14,434 bases of DNA from Candidatus Bathyarchaeota archaeon (lineage in GTDB: Archaea; Thermoproteota; Bathyarchaeia; TCS64). The stretch lies in contig JAUWLH010000021.1 in assembly GCA_030613835.1 (NCBI GenBank), positions 1-14,434 of the forward strand, read 5' to 3'. Within the stretch, counting starts at the first letter, position 1. Each line of letters begins with the position of its first letter. Of this stretch, positions 6,535 to 12,751 are shown piece after piece. A model generated the notes under the pieces. The model was not told the origin of the DNA and did no database searches. It saw only the letters and a program-made list of their open reading frames with translations. The position numbers and the translations under genes were made by a program.

Positions 6535-6580
6535 TGGGGTTTTACCCTTCCAGGGGGATCGGAATTGTGGCAAAACCCCA
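6535..6580. repeat. Inverted repeat with 9-bp perfect arms, possible structured RNA
   Basis: TGGGGTTTT (6535-6543) and AAAACCCCA (6572-6580) are exact reverse complements around a 28-base loop. The loop itself can pair (CCC-TTCCA-GGG from 6545). Outer GGG (6530-6532) and CCC (6587-6589) could extend it across an internal loop. The GC-rich block is isolated in very AT-rich sequence. It may be a small RNA, a regulatory hairpin or a protein-binding site; no T-run follows closely enough for a classical terminator. Confidence 0.45.
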
Positions 6581-6777
6581 CATAGACCCTATTTGACTCA
6601 TCCAGTATTCTATATTAAATGAATATGGATTATCACTCCACGTAAACAAAGATTAACTCCATGCGCGTATTAGTTGGAGAGCTATACTATTCTAGGTTAA
6701 TCCTACATAACACAAACTGATAATCATCTTATACTCTATCATGTTTTAACTTCAGAAAACTAACAGGCGGCAACACT
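6581..6777. other. AT-rich region upstream of response regulator
   Basis: It contains ATGCGCG (6661-6667) and TATA-like elements TTATACTC (6729-6736) and TTTTAAC (6744-6750); the latter lies about 31 bp before GTG 6778 and is the likely response-regulator promoter. Confidence 0.3.
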
Positions 6778-7325
6778 GTGTCTTTCACCAACAAAATCGA
6801 TGTCCTTGATTTACTCATAAATCTCCTCCGAGAACATGAAACAAAACTAGACTCCCTAATCGAAAGAATGGAAATAGTAGACCAAACAACCAACAAAAAC
6901 CCCAAACCCAGTGAAACCCCAAGGGAATACGATTCATCGACTAGCACAGAATCCATGTCTCACAATATTCTCGTTGTCGACGACGACAAGAATCTAGCTA
7001 ACACCTTCAAAATGATCCTAGAAACAGTAGGGTACAACGTTGACACCGCTTTCACGGGGCTACAAGCACTCTACAAGATAAACAAGAAAACATATGGACT
7101 TGTTCTCCTTGACCTGAATCTCCCAGATGTAATGGGTGATGGGTCGCCGAGGAGATCGAGGAACTATCCAGACAGACTGATATCGTGTTCATCACCGGGC
7201 ATGAGATGTTAAAGAGTGAAGTTGAAACTCAACTGGATGAGAAAGAGGTACTGATGAAGCCCATTGCTCCAGAGGACCTTCTAAAAACCACGATAAAAAG
7301 ACTAGAATCCATAAACCCAAACTAA
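6778..7325 (+). pseudogene. Response regulator receiver-domain protein, frameshifted
   Basis: GTG 6778 starts a helical, possibly coiled-coil N-terminus (IDVLDLLINLLREHETKLDS), a polar linker, and then a receiver domain from residue 62: NILVVDDDKN with the acidic cluster Asp68-70, and LVLLDLNLPDVMGDG with phospho-acceptor Asp112. At GGG 7141-7143 the frame breaks. The next frame continues the same domain: VAEEIEELSR, then QTDIVFITGHEM with the switch Thr, and EVLMKPIAPEDLL with the conserved Lys, ending at TAA 7323-7325. One extra G (GGGG, giving DGVAEE) would restore a protein of about 182 residues with no output domain, typical of archaeal single-domain regulators fed by histidine kinases. 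A shorter start at ATG 6955 also exists. Real mutation and assembly error cannot be told apart here. Confidence 0.8.
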
Positions 7326-7412
7326 AACGAATATTCTACAGTCTGCGTGCTTGCGGAAGAACTAAGATAAAATCCCCAACTATACCAAAATAGTATCAAA
7401 ACCATGTTCACC

Positions 7413-7420
7413 TTATATAC
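7413..7420 (+). promoter_or_regulatory. TATA box of DinB-like gene
   Basis: TTATATAC is a near-consensus archaeal TATA box centred 26 bp before ATG 7442, which predicts a leaderless transcript. No SD site is seen. Confidence 0.6.
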
Positions 7421-7441
7421 CCCCCTCATTACCCGTGTTGA

Positions 7442-8007
7442 ATGGTGTTGAAAGAACTAAAAATCAGACTCACCGACGAAGACGTTGAGCAAATACGAAA
7501 ACTCAAGGGTAAACGCACAGACTGGGGAATCTACATGAAGGGTCTAGACATAGCTCCATTGAAGCAAGGACACGCGCTCGCGGAACACGCGGATTTCATG
7601 TTCGATGCCGTGATAGAGAACGTCAGCGGCCTGAGCGGGGAGCAGCTAAACTGGAAACCCATTGAGGACACCAAGGATATTGAGCAATTCTGACCCACAC
7701 TACTAGGATCGCGTTGATCCTTATTCCACAGGTCATCGACGGAACAGTCAACCCGGAGGGGTGGGATGACGACTACGAGAATATACCACACAGGTACGAG
7801 GAGTTATTGAAAGACCTGAACGAGGCGCGTGAGATAGTCGTTGATGGAATTAGGGGATTGGATGAAAAAGGGTTAGAGGCCGAGCTTGAGCTATGGGGAA
7901 GGAAAATGGTTAAGAAAAACCTTCTATTCCACCTTCTAAGGGAGATCGTTCACCACAGCGGCCAGATAGCCATGCTCAAGGGCATGTACAAGAGGAGCAC
8001 GGCCTAG
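7442..8007 (+). pseudogene. DinB-like (DinB/YfiT superfamily) protein, frameshifted
   Basis: The first frame from ATG 7442 ends at TGA 7691-7693 after NWKPIEDTKDIEQ. The frame one base off continues directly as ILTHTTRIALILIPQVIDGT and runs to TAG 8005-8007. The two parts together make a four-helix DinB fold: helix 1 HALAEHADFMFDAVIENVSG, the phrase LSGEQLNWKP typical of the first loop, a metal-ligand His in LTHTTR, and the closing LREIVHHSGQIAML with the HHxGQ motif. One missing A at 7686-7687 (CAATT in place of CAAATT) explains the break; restored length is about 188 residues. Such proteins are metal-dependent thiol transferases or of unknown role. The start has a strong TATA box 26 bp upstream. 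The stop overlaps that of the convergent DUF523 gene. Confidence 0.78.
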
Positions 8008-8477
8008 ACTCGTTTAAGGAACGCCTCTACTCCTTCCTCGGCCAGCCCAGACTCGTCTATGAACACGGTATCCCCGTACTTCTCCATTGCCTTTTGAGCG
8101 AACACCCCCGAGGCTATGTATAAGGAATCATCGAGCCAAATCTTCGTTGTGCCAAGCCCGCAGGAAGGGGATTTGCTCTTCAGGACAAAGGCATCAACAT
8201 TGTCCTGCTTCGATAAGAAATCGTCAGATGCCCGCTCCAATGCCACGGTTACATCAAGGCAGGTCTCATCCTGAATGACATAGAGGTGACCATCCTTCAG
8301 GTAAAGGTTGATGGGCTCTCGGGGGATTCCGAGTCCCGCTAGCACCTCAGGGCAGACGGGGACGACATCAGCCCTGGATTGTAACTCCTCAAGCCAATCA
8401 GCCTCGACCATCTCCCCGTTGTACCTGCACGCCTCGAAACCCAAGCACCTGCTGACAACTATCCTTGGCCTTGACAA
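8004..8477 (-). CDS. DUF523 family protein
   Basis: The 157-residue product matches the DUF523 family, cysteine-rich small proteins of unknown function. The N-terminal block VVSRCLGFEACRYNG has the two conserved Cys and the Arg-Tyr-Asn/Asp-Gly, followed by VVPVCPEVLAGLGIPREPI and KSKSPSCGLGTTKIW, where the CPE and PSCG motifs may bind a metal or cluster. TTG 8477 is chosen as start because it lies just before the first conserved strand, gives the usual length and has CAAATATCC centred 27-28 bp upstream. The open frame continues to 8588, but that part is the shadow of the amidohydrolase C-terminus. It overlaps the DinB-like gene by four bases at the stop codons. Confidence 0.82.
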   Translation of the reverse strand: MSRPRIVVSRCLGFEACRYNGEMVEADWLEELQSRADVVPVCPEVLAGLGIPREPINLYLKDGHLYVIQDETCLDVTVALERASDDFLSKQDNVDAFVLKSKSPSCGLGTTKIWLDDSLYIASGVFAQKAMEKYGDTVFIDESGLAEEGVEAFLKRV

Positions 8478-8500
8478 GATAACAAAATAGAGGTAAAAAG

Positions 8501-8509
8501 GGATATTTG
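8501..8509 (-). promoter_or_regulatory. TATA-like element of DUF523 gene
   Basis: CAAATATCC on the minus strand is centred 27-28 bp before TTG 8477 and lies immediately after the amidohydrolase stop codon (8512-8514). Confidence 0.4.
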
Positions 8510-8511
8510 GG

Positions 8512-9900
8512 TTATTGGTTGGCTTTCGCCTTCCAGACCTTCTCCTGCTCTGGGTGCTCTTGGAAGAACTTGTCGATGATCTCATCACACGTGCCCTGTG
8601 CGGCTACAAGTGCCTCGGCCAGGTTGATAGTGGTCATCCTCTTGTCCTTCTTCAGGAACCTGCCATCGACGATGACATTGTCGATGTCACCGGGAGTCCC
8701 ATAGAGGAAGATGCTCGTGATAGGGTCCCTTGTAGGAGTGATGTAGGGGTTCATCAGGTCGAAGGTGATCACGTCTGCCTTCTTGCTCACCTCCAGGCTT
8801 CCGACCTCGCTATCAACGCCTAGGGTCTTGGCCCCTCCGATGGTGGCCAGCTCCAGCATTGTGTAGAAATCGGGCCTCGTTGATGCCCTGCTTGCGTTTA
8901 TCATGCCCAGGTAGCCCCCAGCCTTGGACGCCCTAGCCTGGACTCCCGTCCTCTGCTTCCTTATGAGGTCCAGCATGTCGTGGAAGTAATCATCAGTGCC
9001 CAGTCCAACCGGGATTCCCATGTCTATCCAGTCGATGAGCGGGCTCTCGACGCTGTGGCAGTGGAGGATGCCCATGCCAGTCTCCTTGATTAGCTGGAAG
9101 TCCTTGGCAGTTCCATATGTCAGGTGCGCTCCTGTCAGCTTGTCGTCCATGATGCCCAGATCGTAGAGGTGCTGGGGAGGGGTTTTGCCGTACAGCTTCT
9201 TTACCTGCTTGTACTCTCTCTGGCTCTGGCTCAGGTGTGTTGTGACCCTAAGCCCGTGCTCGTCTGCGAACGCCTTCATGTCCAGGTATACGTCTGGCTG
9301 TGTCATGTCGGGTGCCTTGGGGCACATGAGGGTGGTGATCTTTCCATCGGCCTTGCCGTGCCATTTGTGGTAGAGGTCCTTGGCCCTCTTGACCGCGGCG
9401 TCCTTCTTCTCGGGTAGGTACTCAAAGACCCCGTGCTTGAGCTTCTCAAGGCTGACGTGCTCTACATCTCCGGCTACGATGCACCTGTTACCGGCCTCAT
9501 CAACGGCCTTGGCGTAGCCGTCGGGATACGTGTAGATGAGCATGCTGGTGGTGGAGCCTCCATAGATGAACTCAGCGCATGACGCCAGTCCCAGGGTCTC
9601 CATCTGGCCTGGCTGTCTGTACCCCTCAAGGGGTAGGTTGGTCTCGAAGAAGTCTCCCATGAGCTCGTAAACGCCCCGGAAGTACTGCTGCAGGTGGGTG
9701 TGACTGTTGACGAAGCCGGGCATCACAAGGTGGTGTTTGGCGTCAACCACGTACTCGGGGTCTGGTACCTTCAGGTTCTCACCGATCTCGACGATCCTGT
9801 CGTCAACGATGTGTACATCGCCCTCTGGGACGATGGTCCGGTTCTCGTCCATGGTGGCGATGAACCCCTTTTTTATCAGTATATCGGAATGTTTTCCCAT
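8512..9900 (-). CDS. Amidohydrolase superfamily protein (cytosine deaminase / chlorohydrolase-like)
   Basis: This 462-residue enzyme has the composite beta-sandwich plus TIM-barrel layout of the amidohydrolase superfamily. Metal ligands are His67 and His69 in VNSHTHLQQ, His222 in THLSQSQ, His259 in TGAHLTY and Asp303 in GLGTDDYF. The beta-sandwich closes with IDNVIVDGRFLKKD. In deaminases of this group the barrel His is normally followed by a Glu three residues on (HxxE), which shuttles the proton; here it is Gln225. The usual HCPxSN segment is replaced by HCHSVES (280-286). Metal-dependent C-N hydrolysis is therefore likely, but the substrate is not the standard cytosine, guanine or SAH type and remains unknown. 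The DUF523 gene starts 34 bp downstream. Confidence 0.85.
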   Translation of the reverse strand: MGKHSDILIKKGFIATMDENRTIVPEGDVHIVDDRIVEIGENLKVPDPEYVVDAKHHLVMPGFVNSHTHLQQYFRGVYELMGDFFETNLPLEGYRQPGQMETLGLASCAEFIYGGSTTSMLIYTYPDGYAKAVDEAGNRCIVAGDVEHVSLEKLKHGVFEYLPEKKDAAVKRAKDLYHKWHGKADGKITTLMCPKAPDMTQPDVYLDMKAFADEHGLRVTTHLSQSQREYKQVKKLYGKTPPQHLYDLGIMDDKLTGAHLTYGTAKDFQLIKETGMGILHCHSVESPLIDWIDMGIPVGLGTDDYFHDMLDLIRKQRTGVQARASKAGGYLGMINASRASTRPDFYTMLELATIGGAKTLGVDSEVGSLEVSKKADVITFDLMNPYITPTRDPITSIFLYGTPGDIDNVIVDGRFLKKDKRMTTINLAEALVAAQGTCDEIIDKFFQEHPEQEKVWKAKANQ

Positions 9901-9997
9901 AATCTCTCACACTATGATAATTTCTTCAAAGATAATCAATGAGCTATTTTAATTCACTTGCCCAGAACGCGACTAGGAAAATAGGGATTCAAACTAG

Positions 9998-10005
9998 TTT
10001 TTATT
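9998..10005 (+). promoter_or_regulatory. TATA-like element of ferredoxin-fused oxidoreductase gene
   Basis: TTTTTATT would place the start of transcription near 10026, giving a leader of about 19 bases that holds the weak SD-like AGGGG before ATG 10045. Confidence 0.35.
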
Positions 10006-10044
10006 GATAGATGATCCTGAACTTGTATAGACAGGGGTTCTGTT

Positions 10045-11214
10045 ATGGGAAAAGTCGGTAGCAAAGAATCGAGTTCTATTCCAGAGTACGATGTCGTGAT
10101 CGTTGGAGGCGGACCGGCTGGGATTACGGCGGCCATAAGATGCATGAACCATCACCTGTCCGTCTTGCTTGTCGAGGGGAGAAAACTCGGTGGCCAGTTG
10201 ATCCAGCTTTACCCGACGAAATTCATCTATGATTACTCGTCATACCCTGAGATCCGCGCTGGCTACCTCGCTGACAGGATGGTTCACCACGCCAGGTACA
10301 AGAACGTGCCAATGCTGGAGAATACACCGGTGGAGTCCATCGTCAAGGAGGGCAAGATGTTCAGGATAACCACGCCAGATAACGAGTTACTGACCAAGAC
10401 GGTGATACTGGCCATAGGAATGGGGCTGTTTGAGCCCAGAAAACTGGGACTGCCTGGCGAGAAACAGTTCGAGAACAAGGGAATAGCCTACGCGGTCCCT
10501 AACACGGACATGTACAGGGGACAAACTGTCCTAGTTGTGGGTGGTGGAGACTCGGCAGTGGAGAACGCGATAGGGCTCAGCAGTGTCGCTAGGGTCATAC
10601 AGATCCATCGAAGGGGGAGCCTGAGGGCCATCGAGTCCAACCTAGAGGTCCTTAAGAACTCGCTGGTCGAGGTCCGTACCAACACTGAACTAGCGGAGAT
10701 TCATGGTGATGACCGGCTCCGGAAGGTCGTCCTGTACAACAACGTGGAGGACAGGTCCTATGAGATGGAGGTCAACCTGGTGGTAATCAACATCGGGTTC
10801 TCACCCGACCTGTCATTGGTCGATAAGGCTGGGGTCGATAACGACGGAAACCATATCCTCATCGATAGGACCAACATGAACACCAACATATCCGGTATCT
10901 TCGCTTGCGGCGACATAGTGGAGTACTCCGGGAAGGCTCGGCAGATCCTTCCCGCGTTGGGCGAGGGAGTGACCGCTGCCGAGGAGGCTTATAATTACAT
11001 AAAATCGCCTTACTGGGTCAAGGAGATATGTGGGAGGATAGAGGTAGACAAGGAGAAATGCATATCATGCGGTGCATGCATGTCGATTTGTCCAAAGGTG
11101 TTCCAAAGGGACTGCTCCGGGAAATCAGAGGTGAAGGAGGAAGCGGACGTTATGCTCCCGTGCGTGGATACCGCGATCGAGGCATGCCCCACACAGGCAA
11201 TCTCATTGAACTAA
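10045..11214 (+). CDS. TrxR-like NAD(P)H:ferredoxin oxidoreductase with C-terminal ferredoxin domain
   Basis: The 389-residue protein joins a thioredoxin-reductase-like flavoprotein (about residues 14-320) to a small ferredoxin (about 331-389). FAD binding is shown by VVIVGGGPAGITAA (17-30) and IFACGDIVEY (285-294); NAD(P)H binding by VLVVGGGDSAVENA (162-175). The redox-active CxxC of true thioredoxin reductases is absent; the matching region reads AYAVPNTDMY. This points to the ferredoxin-NAD(P)+ reductase branch (YumC-like). The tail carries Cys339, Cys342, Cys345 and Cys349 followed by Pro, then Cys373 and Cys381-Pro. This matches single-cluster archaeal ferredoxins, in which three or four of these hold one Fe-S cluster and two can form a disulfide. 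Electrons should pass between NAD(P)H, FAD and the built-in cluster. The partner is unknown. Confidence 0.88.
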   Translation: MGKVGSKESSSIPEYDVVIVGGGPAGITAAIRCMNHHLSVLLVEGRKLGGQLIQLYPTKFIYDYSSYPEIRAGYLADRMVHHARYKNVPMLENTPVESIVKEGKMFRITTPDNELLTKTVILAIGMGLFEPRKLGLPGEKQFENKGIAYAVPNTDMYRGQTVLVVGGGDSAVENAIGLSSVARVIQIHRRGSLRAIESNLEVLKNSLVEVRTNTELAEIHGDDRLRKVVLYNNVEDRSYEMEVNLVVINIGFSPDLSLVDKAGVDNDGNHILIDRTNMNTNISGIFACGDIVEYSGKARQILPALGEGVTAAEEAYNYIKSPYWVKEICGRIEVDKEKCISCGACMSICPKVFQRDCSGKSEVKEEADVMLPCVDTAIEACPTQAISLN

Positions 11215-11229
11215 AAGGGGGGTGAGGAG

Positions 11230-11478
11230 TTACTCCTCGACTGCGTCAGCGAAGTAATCAGGGTCGTTATCAAGGTAGATCGGGTTTGGCTCACCGCATT
11301 TTTGGCAGAACCTGTCCTCGTATCGAAGGTGAGCGCCACAATCATGAACCATCCAAAGTTGGGCCCCGCAGTTCGGACAGAACTTGGTCTTGGTCATGGG
11401 GTGCGGACCCTGGCTCAGCGTTGACCTGATCTCAGTCTTACAGTATGCACAATGTCCTTTCTTGACTAGAGTCTCCAC
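11230..11478 (-). CDS. Small triple-CxxC zinc-ribbon protein
   Basis: The 82-residue product starts at GTG 11478 and is dominated by metal-binding pairs: HCAYCKTE, KFCPNCGAQL and RFCQKCGEPNP, plus HDCGAH between the last two. Two zinc sites are likely. The C-terminus is acidic (LDNDPDYFADAVEE). Zinc-ribbon proteins of this form bind RNA, DNA or protein; no specific role can be given. TATAAAA (11502-11508) lies 27 bp before the GTG and overlaps the stop codon of the thiolase gene, so it may have its own leaderless transcript. Its position after the tRNA thiolation genes hints at a tie to RNA modification, but this is guilt by association only. Confidence 0.72.
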   Translation of the reverse strand: METLVKKGHCAYCKTEIRSTLSQGPHPMTKTKFCPNCGAQLWMVHDCGAHLRYEDRFCQKCGEPNPIYLDNDPDYFADAVEE

Positions 11479-11500
11479 AAACTGGTGTTAGATCTAGAAT

Positions 11501-12412
11501 CTATAAAACCTGTGATTTGCTCAGCTGGCAGGACCGGCATACCTCCCGTGTAGTAGGCGCTCCACATATCTTACAATTGTTAAGAACCCCACCAGAGAGG
11601 ATCTGGGACCTGAGCTTTAGGCCAGTCTGGTACATTGTGAACTTTGTCCCAGGTCGTTTATGCTCCATCTGGTTGATGAATCGCCTTGCATCTGTCCTCA
11701 TGGCCTCGTCGGCGTAGGGACATGGGAGGCTCTGGAACTCCAGGTCGTTGATGAAGGCGTAGTAGGAGGTCTCCTTCTCAGGTACCTCGCACAGGGGCTT
11801 TACCCGCCTCACGTACTCCCCAAGCTGCTGGCCACCGGGATTGAAGGCATGGACCCGTCTAATATCGCCCCGCATTATATTGAGTAGCACCGACTGGGCC
11901 ATGTCGTCCAGGTTGTGTCCGGTGGCCAGCCTGTCGGCGTCCACCTTCTTGGCTGCCTCGTTGAGGGCTCGCCTCCTGAGCACCCCACAGTAGCTACAGG
12001 TACCGAGCTCCCTCTCCTTGACGGCGATCTCGTCCATGGTCTCGTCGAACAGGTCCCTGAAGCTGAGGACGTGCATCTCTATGTCGAGCTCCTTGCAGTT
12101 CTTCTCGGCCAACCTTAGCGCCTCGTCCCTGTACCCGCTTACGCCCTCGTCAATGCAGATGGCTATGAGCTCGGCCTTGGGCATCTTTGCCTCTATCCTG
12201 TGGAGCAACCTCAGCAGGGTCAGGCTGTCCTTGCCGCCGCTGACCCCGATGGCTATCCTGCTGTCGTACTCGAACATCTTGTACTTGTTGATGGTCCTCT
12301 TCACCCGCTCAGTGATGGTCTCGTTGAAACAATCAGGGCATAGTCGCTCTCCCGAGTAGGGGCGGAAATATGTAGATTGTTTGACTGAGCAACGGGTACA
12401 GGTACTGGACAT
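11501..12412 (-). CDS. ttuA: tRNA 2-thiolation protein, TtuA/Ncs6 (Ctu1) type
   Basis: This 303-residue PP-loop ATPase should adenylate a uridine in tRNA (position 54 or wobble 34) and replace its 2-oxygen by sulfur. The ATP pyrophosphatase loop is GVSGGKDSLT (56-65). Cys139 and Cys142 in TCSYCGVLRR, with Cys231 in LPCPYADEA, form the usual three-Cys [4Fe-4S] ligand set. Zinc sites bracket the protein: Cys5/Cys8 with Cys25/Cys28 at the N-terminus, and Cys280/Cys283 with Cys292/Cys295 at the C-terminus. ATGHNLDDMAQ (163-173) is the second nucleotide-binding signature. The gene just upstream codes for a GG-ending ubiquitin-like carrier, the natural sulfur donor. Sequence alone does not choose between U54 and U34. 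Confidence 0.92.
   Translation of the reverse strand: MSSTCTRCSVKQSTYFRPYSGERLCPDCFNETITERVKRTINKYKMFEYDSRIAIGVSGGKDSLTLLRLLHRIEAKMPKAELIAICIDEGVSGYRDEALRLAEKNCKELDIEMHVLSFRDLFDETMDEIAVKERELGTCSYCGVLRRRALNEAAKKVDADRLATGHNLDDMAQSVLLNIMRGDIRRVHAFNPGGQQLGEYVRRVKPLCEVPEKETSYYAFINDLEFQSLPCPYADEAMRTDARRFINQMEHKRPGTKFTMYQTGLKLRSQILSGGVLNNCKICGAPTTREVCRSCQLSKSQVL
11502..11509 (-). promoter_or_regulatory. TATA box of zinc-ribbon gene
   Basis: GGTTTTATAG on the minus strand; the core is centred 27 bp before GTG 11478 and contains the TAG stop of the thiolase gene. Confidence 0.5.
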
Positions 12413-12435
12413 CGCTTGGATGTTGGACGGGCGGG

Positions 12436-12443
12436 ATAAAAAT
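12436..12443 (-). promoter_or_regulatory. TATA box of ttuA-like gene
   Basis: ATTTTTAT on the minus strand, centred 27 bp before ATG 12412, directly ahead of the stop-proximal end of the carrier gene; predicts a leaderless message. Confidence 0.5.
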
Positions 12444-12728
12444 CTAGCCGCCGTGGATCACGGAGAGGAGAACCAGCTCCTGGCCCCTCTTAACAGGTGT
12501 CTCCAGCCCCTCAAGGTTGTTCACCTCGATGCCGTCAAGCATGATGAGGGCGTTGGGGAGAGGGCTGTCAACCTCTTTGTCCCATAGAACGCCCTCAAGG
12601 CGCTCATCCTCTGCCATCAAGTCCCTGATGACAGAGTCAATGGTTGCGCCTTCAACGACCTCGATTGTCTGCTCCTTGGAGCCACCGGCCTCACGGAGAA
12701 CCCCCAGCATCCTGACCTTGAGGCTCAT
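12444..12728 (-). CDS. Ubiquitin-like sulfur carrier (MoaD/ThiS/SAMP/TtuB family)
   Basis: The 94-residue beta-grasp protein begins MSLKVRMLGVLREAGGSKEQ and ends in VLLSVIHGG with the di-glycine exactly at the C-terminus, as needed for adenylation and thiocarboxylate formation by an E1-like enzyme. NALIMLDGIEVNNLEGLETP is the typical MoaD/ThiS-like second half, with the Ile-Asp-Gly turn. It can donate sulfur for tRNA thiolation or molybdopterin synthesis and, as a SAMP, may also be attached to proteins. Its place 31 bp ahead of the TtuA-like gene favours tRNA thiolation. No E1-like gene lies in the window. A TATA-like TTTATA 27 bp before the ATG overlaps the stop of the NSUN gene. Confidence 0.88.
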   Translation of the reverse strand: MSLKVRMLGVLREAGGSKEQTIEVVEGATIDSVIRDLMAEDERLEGVLWDKEVDSPLPNALIMLDGIEVNNLEGLETPVKRGQELVLLSVIHGG

Positions 12729-12751
12729 AACCGTTCAGGCTTGCCGGTGAC

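Noticed and set aside
6358..6585. 75-codon frame
   Set aside because: Low-complexity AT-driven composition, no family resemblance, and its 3' part is the GC-rich hairpin rather than coding sequence.
5546..6777. Insertion sequence or integrated element in the AT-rich gap
   Set aside because: No transposase frame, no terminal inverted repeats bounding the region and no target-site duplication could be seen.
7135..7150. Programmed ribosomal frameshift in the response regulator
   Set aside because: No slippery heptamer or downstream pseudoknot is evident, and the neighbour gene shows the same kind of single-base loss.
8478..8588. N-terminal extension of the DUF523 protein
   Set aside because: It is the reverse-frame shadow of the amidohydrolase C-terminus, Ser/Arg-rich, and would overlap that gene by 77 bp.
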